From: Spongiactinospora sp. TRM90649
GTDB taxonomy: Bacteria > Actinomycetota > Actinomycetes > Streptosporangiales > Streptosporangiaceae
Length of the DNA: 64,000 bases
Reading direction: 5' to 3'
Assembly (NCBI RefSeq): GCF_029382225.1
Contig: NZ_JARLTC010000038.1
Coordinates: forward strand, 40,255-104,254
The notes beneath the pieces are model-generated. The model worked only from the letters and a program-made list of their open reading frames with translations. It was not told the DNA's origin and ran no database searches. This document shows, piece by piece, positions 18,559-26,773 of the stretch; within the stretch, counting starts at the first letter, position 1, and every line of letters starts with the position of its first letter. The translations under genes were made by a program, and so were the position numbers.

Positions 18559-19158
18559 ATGACGTCTCGCGACGACCTGCGCGTCGGCGACGCCGAGCGT
18601 GACGAAACGATGTCGGCCCTGCGCGAGCACTTCGCCCAGGGCCGCCTGACCAGCGAGGAACTGGACGAGCGCCTCGGGCTCGCGCTCGGCGCGAAGACCC
18701 GCGGCGACCTCGCCAGGCTGTCCGAAGACCTGCCCCCGGCGCATGCCGTCGCGGAGCACGACCCGTCGGCGGGACCGATGTTCGATCCCCGCCGGTTCCG
18801 CCCTCCCATCCCGCCGATGCCGCCCGTTCCGCCGCTTCCGCCGCTCGCGCCGAACATGCGTCACCACCGCCACGGTTTCCCGCCGATCATCCCGATCGTG
18901 ATCCTGGCCGCCATGGTGGTCATCATGACCCCCGGTGTGGCCCGTCGCCATCGGCGCGTTCGCACTGTTCTTCCTGGTCGGGGCCGGACGCTCACACCAT
19001 CACCGGCACCACTGGCGGCACCATCGCGACCAGTGGCGCCGTTCCCGCCGGTGAACCGGGGCCGTGCGGCTCAGCCCATCTCTTCGAGCCTGCGGCCCTT
19101 GGTCTCCCGCACGAAGAACAGCACGAACAGGAACGACAGCACCGCGAACGTGGCGTAG
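18559..19158 (+). CDS. DUF1707 (SHOCT-like) membrane protein, probably frameshifted
   Basis: The N-terminal DUF1707 domain is intact (RVGDAERDETMSALREHFAQ, LTSEELDERLGLALGAKTRG), followed by a proline-rich linker and the start of a hydrophobic helix (FPPIIPIVILAAMVVIM). After a run of five C (18929-18933) the frame becomes Arg/Pro-rich and runs 88 bp into the convergent sugar porter gene. Reading with one C fewer gives VWPVAIGAFALFFLVGAG, a second helix, then a His/Arg-rich tail ending at a TGA at 19052-19054. So the native gene was probably 18559-19054 and has a 1-base insertion (real or a sequencing error). ATG at 18559 has GGAGG about nine bases upstream; a GTG at 18550 overlaps the padR stop. 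Confidence 0.8.
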   Translation: MTSRDDLRVGDAERDETMSALREHFAQGRLTSEELDERLGLALGAKTRGDLARLSEDLPPAHAVAEHDPSAGPMFDPRRFRPPIPPMPPVPPLPPLAPNMRHHRHGFPPIIPIVILAAMVVIMTPGVARRHRRVRTVLPGRGRTLTPSPAPLAAPSRPVAPFPPVNRGRAAQPISSSLRPLVSRTKNSTNRNDSTANVA

Positions 19159-20477
19159 CCCACGTAGGCCCCTGCCAGGTTCCACTCCGACAGGCTCGGG
19201 AACGTCACGGTGATCAGCCAGTTGGCGATCCACTGCGCCGCCGCGGCCACCGAGAGCGCGGTCGCGCGGATGCGGTTGGGGAACATCTCCCCCAGCAGCA
19301 CCCAGACCACGACACCCCACGACATCGCGAAGAACAGCACGAAGACGTGCGCCGCGATCAGCGCCACCATGCCCTGCGTCTCCGGCAGGGTGACCTGCTC
19401 GCCTTTGTGCACGGCGGCGCTGAAAGCCCAGGCCGCCGTGCCGAGCGCCACCGCCATGCCGGCCGAGCCGGTCAGCAGCAGCGGCTTGCGCCCCGCCCGG
19501 TCGACCAGCGCGATCGCGATGAACGTGCCGACGATGTTGATGATCGAAGTGGAGAAGCTGATCAGCAGCGACTGCGTCTGCTCGATGCCGACCGACTGCC
19601 ACAGCGACGCCGAGTAGTAGAAGATCACGTTGATGCCGACGAACTGCTGGAACATCGACAGCAGGATGCCGACCCAGACGACGCCGAGCAGCCCGAAGGC
19701 CGGTCCGCGCAGATCGCGCAGCGTGGGCCGGCGCTCCGACTTCAGCACCGAGTCGATCTCGGCGATCCGGGCCTCGGCGTCCACGTCGCCGCCCTCGACC
19801 TCGCGCAGCACCCGCCGCGCCTCGCGGGTACGGCCCGCCGCCACCAGGAACCTCGGCGACTCCGGAATGATCGTCGCGAAGAGCAGGAAGAGCAGCGCGG
19901 GCACCAGGCACGCGCCGAGCATCCACTGCCACGCCTGGATGGGCCCGAGATAGTTGTTCACGTTCCCGCCCGCGAGCTGGGCGATGACGTAGTTCACCAG
20001 CTGCGAGGTGGCGATGCCCAGCACGATCGCGAGCTGCTGGAAGGACCCCAGCCTGCCCCGGTAGGCGGGCGGCGCGACCTCGGCGATGTAGGCAGGTCCG
20101 GTCACCGACGCCATCCCGATCGCCACGCCCGCGAACACGCGCCAGATGGCGAGGTCCCAGATCGCGAACGGCAGCGCCTGCCCGATCGAGCTGACCGCGA
20201 AGACCAGCGCGGCGATCTGCATGGTGCGGGTGCGGCCCAGCCGGTCGGCGATCCGGCCCGCGAACCACGCGCCCACCGCCGAGCCGAGCAGCGCCGCGGC
20301 CACCGTCGAGCCGGTCTCGACCGGCCCCACCTCGAAGTGCTTCTGGATGCCGGTGACGGCACCGTTGATCACCGCGCTGTCGTAGCCGAACAGGAACCCG
20401 CCGATGGCGGCGGCGGCCGCGATGAACACGACGTGGCCGAGATGCTCCTGGTGGGTGCTCGCCGTAGGTCTCGCCAT
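19071..20477 (-). CDS. MFS sugar porter (GlcP/XylE-type)
   Basis: 468 residues with twelve predicted helices. Sugar-porter signatures are present: GGFLFGYDSAVINGA in helix 1, GRIADRLGRTRTM between helices 2 and 3, PESPRFLVAAGR before the central loop, QQFVGINVIFYYS in helix 7 and the PETKG-like RETKGRRLEEM at the end. It should import a hexose or pentose with protons. ATG 20477 has an AAGGG ribosome site; the in-frame GTG further upstream lacks one. It is close to S. coelicolor GlcP in type, but the sugar cannot be fixed from sequence. Confidence 0.9.
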   Translation of the reverse strand: MARPTASTHQEHLGHVVFIAAAAAIGGFLFGYDSAVINGAVTGIQKHFEVGPVETGSTVAAALLGSAVGAWFAGRIADRLGRTRTMQIAALVFAVSSIGQALPFAIWDLAIWRVFAGVAIGMASVTGPAYIAEVAPPAYRGRLGSFQQLAIVLGIATSQLVNYVIAQLAGGNVNNYLGPIQAWQWMLGACLVPALLFLLFATIIPESPRFLVAAGRTREARRVLREVEGGDVDAEARIAEIDSVLKSERRPTLRDLRGPAFGLLGVVWVGILLSMFQQFVGINVIFYYSASLWQSVGIEQTQSLLISFSTSIINIVGTFIAIALVDRAGRKPLLLTGSAGMAVALGTAAWAFSAAVHKGEQVTLPETQGMVALIAAHVFVLFFAMSWGVVVWVLLGEMFPNRIRATALSVAAAAQWIANWLITVTFPSLSEWNLAGAYVGYATFAVLSFLFVLFFVRETKGRRLEEMG

Positions 20478-20560
20478 GCCAACCCTTACCCCGAGATCGT
20501 CCACCTATTCGGACGGTGACCTGGAGTACCTACCCAGTGCGCCTCCGTGCGCACATTCAG

Positions 20561-23098
20561 TCACAATCTAGGGTCGACCGGCTCCGACTCCAGCGCGAGC
20601 ACCGCGAACACCGGCTCGTGGACGCGCCACAGCGGCTCGCCGTCCACCAGCCGGTGCAGCGACTCCAGGCCGAGCGCGTACTCGCGCAGCGCCAGCGAGC
20701 GCTTCCTGCCGAGCACGCGCCCCCGCAGCCGGTCCAGGCCCTCGGTGTAGTCGGGGCCGTAGACGATCCGCAGGTACTCCCGCCCGCGCACCTTGACGCC
20801 CGGCTGGATCCGGCCCCGCTGGTGACCGGCGGGCTTGACGACCATCCCCTCGCCGCCCGACGCGGTCAGCTCCTCCCACCACGCCGTCGCCGCCTCGCGG
20901 GACTCCTGGGAGGCCAGGTCCACCACCACGTTCCCGGTCGGCGCGATGAGGTCCGACTCGGCGCGGGACAGCATGGCCAGGTGCCAGGCGTGCGGCTCGG
21001 CCACGGCGGTGACGCGTCCCTCGCAGGCCAGGATCTGGAACGGCGCGAGCCGGACGCCGGTGAGCCCGTCCACCGGACGGCAGTACCGGGCATACGCGTC
21101 GCGGAATCGGGCAGCGTTGCTCTGACGGCGCCGGGCGCGACCGAGCGACCCGCTCACATCCAGGCCGCGCCCGGCCGCCGCCTCCAGCGCGGCGACGACC
21201 TCCGGCAGCGCGGCGCGGGCCGCCGCGCCGACCGACGCGTACTGCTCACGGATCAGCCCGCCCGCCTTGGCCGACCACGGCAGCAGCTCGCAGTCCAGGA
21301 CCAGCCAGTCGGTGTCCAGCGTGTCGAACAGCGGCGTCAGGTCCGCGCGCAGCCGGGTCACCAGCTCGCCGGCCAGCGCCGGATCGGTGAAGAACGGGCG
21401 TCCGGTGCGGGTGTAGACGACCCCGCGGGCTCCGTCGTCCACGCCGAACCGCGCCGCCGCCGCCTCGGGCGTGCGGGCCACCACCGCCACGGCCCGCGAG
21501 CCCATGTGCTTCTCCTCGCACACGACCTCGGTGACCCCGGCGGCCCGGAACTCCTCGAACGCCTCGGCCGGATGCTCCAGGTATCCGTCGAGCGCGGAGG
21601 TCTCCGGCGGGGCCATGGTCGGCGGCAGGTAGACCAGCCAGCGCGGATCGACCGCGAACCTGCTCATGATCTCCAGCGCGGCGGCGGAGTTCTCCTCGAA
21701 GATCTTGACGCGCCCGCCGTCGCGGCAGTCCACGTACCGCCGGCCGGTGACGTCGCCGATGGCCAGCACGCCGGGGTCGCGTGCGGCCCCGCGCCCGAGC
21801 GGGCGCACCGGTTCGTACCAGACCTGCTCGGCGGGTACGGAGACCAGCTCGCGGGAGGGGTAGCGCAGCGCGGTCAGGCTGCCGCCGAAGACGCAGCCGG
21901 TGTCCAGGCAGATGGTGTTGTTCACCCAGACGGCCTCCGGGATCGGCGTGTGGCCGTAGACGACCATGGCGCGGCCCCGATACTCCTCGGCCCAGGGGTA
22001 ACGCACCGGCAGGCCGTACTCGTCGGTCTCGCCCGTGGTGTCGCCGTACAGCGCGAAGGAGCGGACGCGGCCCGAGGCCCGCCCGTGGTACTCCTCCTTC
22101 AGGCCCGCGTGCGCGACCACCAGGCGCCCGCCGTCGAGCCGGTAGTGACTGATCAGGCCCTCGGTGAAGGACTTGACCAGCGCGGTGTACTCCGGCGGCT
22201 CCGCCTCCAGTTGCGCGAGCGACCGCTCCAGGCCGTGCGCGACGGTGACCTTGCGCCCGGCGAGCGCGGCGGCCAGCTTCTGCTCGTGGTTCCCGGCCAC
22301 GCACAGCGCGGTCCCGGCCGCCACCATGCCCATGACCAGCCGGAGGACGCCCGGGGTGTCCGGCCCGCGGTCCACGAGATCGCCGACGAAGACGGCGGTG
22401 CGGCCCTCGGGGTGGCTCGCGCCCACGGCCCTGCCGTCCGCCCGCTCGATGACCCAGCCCAGCGTCGAGAGCAGGGTCTCCAGCTCGGCGCGGCACCCGT
22501 GGACGTCGCCGATGACGTCGAACGGGCCGGTCAGCTCGCGCCGGTCGCTCCAGGCCTTCTCCCGCGAGACGGTGACCGCGCCGATCTCTTCCACGCCGTT
22601 CAGCACGTGGACCCGGCGGAACCCCTCCTTGGCGATGCCGCGCATGGACGCGCGCAGCGCCTTGCGCTGGCGCACCACGACGTGCGGGCCGAAGTCGCGC
22701 TCGGGGCGCGCGGCGTTGCGCTCGACGGCCACCCGCTCGGGCACGTCCAGCACGATGGCGTCGGCCAGCACGTTGTGCGACCTGGCCAGGTCGATGAGCA
22801 CCCGCCGGTCCTCGCGCTGCACGCTGGTGGCGTCCACCACGGTCAGCAGGCCCCTGCGCAGCCGCGTGCCGGCGATGTAGCGCAGCACGTCGAAGGCGTC
22901 GCGGGTGGCGGCCTGGTCGTTCTCGTCGTCGGCGACCAGGCCCCGGCAGAAGTCGGAGGAGATCACCTCGGTGGGCGCGAAGTGCCGGGCGGCGAACGTG
23001 GACTTGCCGCTCCCGGACACCCCGACCAGCACGATGAGCGACAGTTCGGGCACGCCGATCTCGGTGCCCGCGCGTTCCTCCGGTGCCCGCTCGGTCAT
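20561..23098 (-). CDS. pnkp: Polynucleotide kinase-phosphatase of the Pnkp/Hen1 RNA repair system
   Basis: 845 residues, close to the three-domain Clostridium thermocellum Pnkp (about 870). The N-terminal 5'-kinase has P-loop GVSGSGKST (about 26-34). The central metallophosphatase (from about 185) has GDVHGCRAE, GDLVDRGPDT and GNHEQKL and removes 2',3'-cyclic or 3' phosphates. The C-terminal adenylyltransferase has the nucleotidyl lysine in EKHMGSRAV near 530. Together with Hen1 it heals and seals RNAs cut by ribotoxins, with a protective 2'-O-methyl mark. The ATG overlaps the hen1 stop by 4 bp, so expression is coupled. Confidence 0.95.
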   Translation of the reverse strand: MTERAPEERAGTEIGVPELSLIVLVGVSGSGKSTFAARHFAPTEVISSDFCRGLVADDENDQAATRDAFDVLRYIAGTRLRRGLLTVVDATSVQREDRRVLIDLARSHNVLADAIVLDVPERVAVERNAARPERDFGPHVVVRQRKALRASMRGIAKEGFRRVHVLNGVEEIGAVTVSREKAWSDRRELTGPFDVIGDVHGCRAELETLLSTLGWVIERADGRAVGASHPEGRTAVFVGDLVDRGPDTPGVLRLVMGMVAAGTALCVAGNHEQKLAAALAGRKVTVAHGLERSLAQLEAEPPEYTALVKSFTEGLISHYRLDGGRLVVAHAGLKEEYHGRASGRVRSFALYGDTTGETDEYGLPVRYPWAEEYRGRAMVVYGHTPIPEAVWVNNTICLDTGCVFGGSLTALRYPSRELVSVPAEQVWYEPVRPLGRGAARDPGVLAIGDVTGRRYVDCRDGGRVKIFEENSAAALEIMSRFAVDPRWLVYLPPTMAPPETSALDGYLEHPAEAFEEFRAAGVTEVVCEEKHMGSRAVAVVARTPEAAAARFGVDDGARGVVYTRTGRPFFTDPALAGELVTRLRADLTPLFDTLDTDWLVLDCELLPWSAKAGGLIREQYASVGAAARAALPEVVAALEAAAGRGLDVSGSLGRARRRQSNAARFRDAYARYCRPVDGLTGVRLAPFQILACEGRVTAVAEPHAWHLAMLSRAESDLIAPTGNVVVDLASQESREAATAWWEELTASGGEGMVVKPAGHQRGRIQPGVKVRGREYLRIVYGPDYTEGLDRLRGRVLGRKRSLALREYALGLESLHRLVDGEPLWRVHEPVFAVLALESEPVDPRL

Positions 23099-24534
23099 GA
23101 GCCCGCTCCCTTCCCGGCGACGGCGCGTGCTTCCGCCCGCGCGAACACGGCCATCTGGGTCGGCGGCCCCAGCTCCGGGTCCTCCTCGCCGACCGGCCTG
23201 AACGTGACGCCGTAGCCGTACCGCTCGGCGGCCGCCGTGGCCCACGCGGCGAACTCGGCCCGGCTCCACTCGAACCGGTGGTCGGGGTGCCGGTGCCCGC
23301 GCAGCCCCTCGTAGCGGACGTTGTACTCGGCGTTCGGCGTGGTGACGATGACGTGCCCCGGACGGGCTGCGCCGAGCACCACTCGCTCAAGGGCGGCCAG
23401 CCGGGGCGGGTCCACGTGCTCGACGACCTCCATGAGCACCGCGGCGTCGAACCCGGTGAACCGGTCGTCGGCATAGGTCAGCGCGCCCTGGAACAGCTCC
23501 AGACGGCCTCGCTGGGAGTCCGGCGCCCGATCGGTGCGCAACCGGCGCGCGGCCATCGACAGGGCGCGTGTGGAGACGTCCACGGCCGCGATCCTGGTGA
23601 ACGCCGGACGGCGCAGCAGCTCGGCGGCCAGCTCCCCCGACCCGCAGCCGAGGTCGGCCACCGTGCGGGCGCCCGTCTCCTCCAGGACGGCCAGCACCGC
23701 CTCCCTGCGCAGCACGTTCAGGGGGCGCTTCGGCTCCGGGGCCTCGGCGGCCTCGGGTTCCTCCTCGACGGGAGGGTCCAGCGTCTCCTCCACGTCGTCG
23801 CCGAGCTCGGCCAGCCGGGCGAACGCGGTGCGTTCCAGCGCGCGGCGGCGGCCCAGGTAGCGGCGGGTGATCAGGCCGCGCGCGGGGTGGGCGGCCAGCC
23901 AGCCCTCCCCGGCGCGGATGAGCTTGTCCACCTCGTCGGCGGCGATCCAGTAGTGCTTGGCGTCGTCCAGGACGGGCAGCAGCACGTACAGGTGGTTCAG
24001 GGCGTCGGCGAGGCGTACGTCGCCGCGCAGCGTGAGCCGCACGTAGCGGGAGTCGCCCCACTCGGGGAAGCCGGGGTCCAGCGGGACGGGGGACGCCTCC
24101 ACCCGCCAGCCGAGCGGCTCGAACAGCCGGTGGGCGAGTTCCGGGCCGCCCCGGCAGGGCAGCGCGGGCAGGCCGATCTCCAGCGGGAGGGTTCCGGCCG
24201 CGGCCTGCGGCCTCATGTCGCAGCGCCCGGCCCGCGCGGTGCGGAAGACGTCGGCCAGGGCGACGGCCAGCAGCGACGAGGCCGCGTACGGCCGGTCGTT
24301 GACGTACTGCCCGAGCGAGAAGTCGGGCGAGGACCGGCCCCGGGTGCGCGCCAGGTGCACCGGGTCCACGTCCAGGAGCAGCGCGGCGGTGCACCGGTCG
24401 TCGCCCGCCTCGGGGTAGAAGACCGTCGCCTCGCCGAAGGACCGCGCGAAGGTCTGCACCCGGTCTGGATGCTTGTGCAGCAGGTAACCCAGATCGGTGG
24501 CGGGCGGGGCCGTCGTGGCAATCGTCAGCAGCAC
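23095..24534 (-). CDS. hen1: 3'-terminal RNA ribose 2'-O-methyltransferase Hen1
   Basis: 479 residues. The N-terminal half (LLTIATTAPPATDLGYLLHK, SLGQYVNDRPYAASSLLAVA) is the ligase-activating Hen1-N domain. The C-terminal half is a methyltransferase with AdoMet motif DLGCGSGELAAEL near 297 and the metal-binding EVVEH plus HRHPDHRFEW segment that marks Hen1. It methylates the 3'-terminal 2'-OH during repair by Pnkp. The GTG start at 24534 is chosen because the family begins with MLLTI; no strong ribosome site is seen. An acidic linker (about 265-285) joins the two parts. Confidence 0.95.
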   Translation of the reverse strand: MLLTIATTAPPATDLGYLLHKHPDRVQTFARSFGEATVFYPEAGDDRCTAALLLDVDPVHLARTRGRSSPDFSLGQYVNDRPYAASSLLAVALADVFRTARAGRCDMRPQAAAGTLPLEIGLPALPCRGGPELAHRLFEPLGWRVEASPVPLDPGFPEWGDSRYVRLTLRGDVRLADALNHLYVLLPVLDDAKHYWIAADEVDKLIRAGEGWLAAHPARGLITRRYLGRRRALERTAFARLAELGDDVEETLDPPVEEEPEAAEAPEPKRPLNVLRREAVLAVLEETGARTVADLGCGSGELAAELLRRPAFTRIAAVDVSTRALSMAARRLRTDRAPDSQRGRLELFQGALTYADDRFTGFDAAVLMEVVEHVDPPRLAALERVVLGAARPGHVIVTTPNAEYNVRYEGLRGHRHPDHRFEWSRAEFAAWATAAAERYGYGVTFRPVGEEDPELGPPTQMAVFARAEARAVAGKGAGS

Positions 24535-24662
24535 GCCCGACAGTCTGGCGCACTGAAATGTCGCATGCGACCGGATATGCCCGCCCGCAGCGGCCTTCCG
24601 GCCGGACGCGGGGCGGAAGCCTCCAGGGCCGGTACGGCATGCCGCACCGGCCCCGGCGGGCC

Positions 24663-25583
24663 TCACACGTGCGGCATGACCTCCGCCGCCAGCAACTCCA
24701 GATGGTCCAGGTCGGCCAGGTCGAGAACCTGGAGGTACATCCGCGTGGCCCCGGCCCCGGCGTAGGCGCCGATCTTCTCGACCAGTTCCTCCGGCGTGCC
24801 CGTCAGGCCGTTGGCGCGCAGTTCCTCGGGCTCGCGCCCGATCGCGGCGGCCCTGCGCACGACCTCGGCCTCGTCCCTGCCGCAGCACACCACCTGGGCG
24901 GCCGACAGGACGATCGGCGCGCGCCCGGCGGCCTCGCAGGCCGCGCGCACGTTGTCGTAGGCCGCCTTGGTCTCGTCCAGCGCGCGGAACGGCACGTTGA
25001 ACTCGTCCGCGAAGGCCGCGGCCAGCCTCGGCGTCCGCCGCGCCCCGGTGCCGCCGATGATGATCGGCGGCCTGGGGCTCTGCACCGGCTTGGGCAGCGC
25101 GGGCGAGTCGGCCACGTGGTAGTGCGAGCCGTCGAAGGAGAAGGTCTTGCCCTGCGGCGTCTGCCACAGGCCGGTGATGATCTCCAGTTGCTCTTCCAGC
25201 TTCTCGAAACGCTCGCCGAGCGGCGGGAACGGGATGCCGTACGCCGTGTGCTCCTCCTCGTACCATCCGGTGCCGAGGCCGAGCTCGATCCGGCCGCCGC
25301 TCATCTCGTCCACCTGGGCCGCGCTGATCGCCAGGACGCCCGGCAGCCGGAACGTCGCCGAGCTGACCAGGGTGCCGAGCCGGATCGTGGAGGTCTCCCT
25401 GGCGAGGCCGCCGAGGGTGACCCACGAGTCGGTGGGCCCGGGCAGGGGGTCACCGCCCATGTTCAGGTAGTGGTCGGAACGAAAGAACGCGTCGAACCCC
25501 AGCCGCTCAGCGGCCTTGGCGACCTGGAGCTGGTCGTCATAGGTCGCGCCCTGCTGCGGCTCGGTGAAGATCCTCAACTTCAT
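24663..25583 (-). CDS. LLM-class F420-dependent oxidoreductase
   Basis: 306 residues, a bacterial luciferase-like TIM barrel (KLRIFTEPQQGATYDDQLQV, FFRSDHYLNMGGDP, VDEMSGGRIELGLGTGWYEE, PIIIGGTGARRTPRLAAAFA). The TIGR03560-like actinobacterial group uses coenzyme F420. The ATG at 25583 follows a GATAAT -10 by only 7 bp and has no ribosome site, so the transcript is probably leaderless. Single gene, substrate unknown. Confidence 0.88.
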   Translation of the reverse strand: MKLRIFTEPQQGATYDDQLQVAKAAERLGFDAFFRSDHYLNMGGDPLPGPTDSWVTLGGLARETSTIRLGTLVSSATFRLPGVLAISAAQVDEMSGGRIELGLGTGWYEEEHTAYGIPFPPLGERFEKLEEQLEIITGLWQTPQGKTFSFDGSHYHVADSPALPKPVQSPRPPIIIGGTGARRTPRLAAAFADEFNVPFRALDETKAAYDNVRAACEAAGRAPIVLSAAQVVCCGRDEAEVVRRAAAIGREPEELRANGLTGTPEELVEKIGAYAGAGATRMYLQVLDLADLDHLELLAAEVMPHV

Positions 25584-25590
25584 GGGGCTA

Positions 25591-25596
25591 ATTATC
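25591..25596 (-). promoter_or_regulatory. -10 element of a leaderless promoter
   Basis: On the minus strand GATAAT lies 7 bp before the ATG at 25583, placing the transcription start at or next to the start codon. No good -35 seen. Confidence 0.5.
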
Positions 25597-25732
25597 CGGG
25601 CAGATCGGACCGTAACCGTGGAGCGACCCCCGTACAGGTACGAGTACTTGCTAACCTTCGTTCTTGACACTCTGGGTAGTCAGACCGGCACGCGGGGCGA
25701 TCGCCGCTCCGGCCGGACACTAGGAGGCGGGG

Positions 25733-26773
25733 ATGAGCGAGCGGCTGCCGGGCACTCCCCCGCGCTCGGTGGTCACGGTGGCGTTCCTGCTGCTCTTCGG
25801 CGCGACCGGCGCCGCGCTGTGGCTGCTGCCCGGCCCGGTCCCGGTGGCCGGGGCCGCCCAGGCGGTGCGCGGCGCGGTCGCGATCAACGCGGCCACCGAG
25901 CTGACCGGCATGGAGCACACCCGCAGGCTGGTCGTGCAGCCGCCCCGGCCGGGTCCCTCCGGCCTGCTGCTGTTCGCCCGCACCGCGACACGGCCCAAGT
26001 TCGACCCGGTCGCGGCCACGCGCCGCTCCGGCGCCCGCTGGGTGCTGCTTGGGCATCTCAACGCGACCGGCCCGAGCGGGTGCCAGCCCCGCTGGGGCGG
26101 TGTGCGCGACCTGGATGACGACCCGGTCGCCCGGCGGCTGGGCGCGCTGCGCGCGGCGGGCGGCCACGCCGCCCCGGCGTTCGGCGGGCACTCCGGGCGC
26201 GAACTGGCGGCGGCGTGCGCCGACCGCGCCGGCCTCATCGCCGCCTACCGGCGGGTGATCGACGCCCTCGACGCCACGCACCTCGACTTCGAGATCGCCG
26301 GGCCCGACGACCCGCGCGTCGCCGCGTACCGGGCGGACGTCCTGGGCGAGCTGCGCCGCGAGGCCGCCGAGCGGGGCCGTACGCTCACCGTCAGCTTCTC
26401 CCTGCCGCTCTCCCCGGGCGGGCTGTCGACGGCCGACCGGCGGCTGCTCGCCGCCACCGGCGACGCCGTGGACACGGTGAACCTGCTCGCGCCGCTGCGG
26501 CCGTCCGCCGACGGGCGGCACCTGCGGGAGCTGGCCTCGGCGATCCGCCAGGCCCGCGCCCAGATCGTCGAGGCCCTGGCCCTGCCCGCCGGAGACGACG
26601 GCTGGGGACACATCGCGCTGACCACGACGCTGAGCCGCACCGCCGACCTCAGCGCCGCCGACGCCCGCACGCTGGCGGGCTACGCCGAGCGCAGGAACCT
26701 GGCCTGGCTGTCGTTCCGCGGCGCGCGCCCGGGGCCGGGCGTCACCCGCGCCCTGGCCCGCCCGACGCGGTGA
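25733..26773 (+). CDS. Membrane-anchored GH18-like (chitinase-fold) protein
   Basis: 346 residues with one N-terminal transmembrane or signal-anchor helix (about 11-33) and an extracellular domain. DATHLDFE (180-187) fits the glycoside hydrolase 18 motif DxxDxDxE with the first internal Asp replaced by His but the catalytic Asp/Glu kept; FGGHSGRELAAACAD and TVSFSLPLSP resemble neighbouring barrel strands. The ATG has AGGAGG four bases before it. It overlaps the convergent methyltransferase gene by 32 bp. Enzyme activity is uncertain. Confidence 0.6.
   Translation: MSERLPGTPPRSVVTVAFLLLFGATGAALWLLPGPVPVAGAAQAVRGAVAINAATELTGMEHTRRLVVQPPRPGPSGLLLFARTATRPKFDPVAATRRSGARWVLLGHLNATGPSGCQPRWGGVRDLDDDPVARRLGALRAAGGHAAPAFGGHSGRELAAACADRAGLIAAYRRVIDALDATHLDFEIAGPDDPRVAAYRADVLGELRREAAERGRTLTVSFSLPLSPGGLSTADRRLLAATGDAVDTVNLLAPLRPSADGRHLRELASAIRQARAQIVEALALPAGDDGWGHIALTTTLSRTADLSAADARTLAGYAERRNLAWLSFRGARPGPGVTRALARPTR

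Noticed and set aside
20516..23215. 899-codon frame antisense to pnkp
   Set aside because: Shadow; no domain recognisable, while pnkp shows all three domains.
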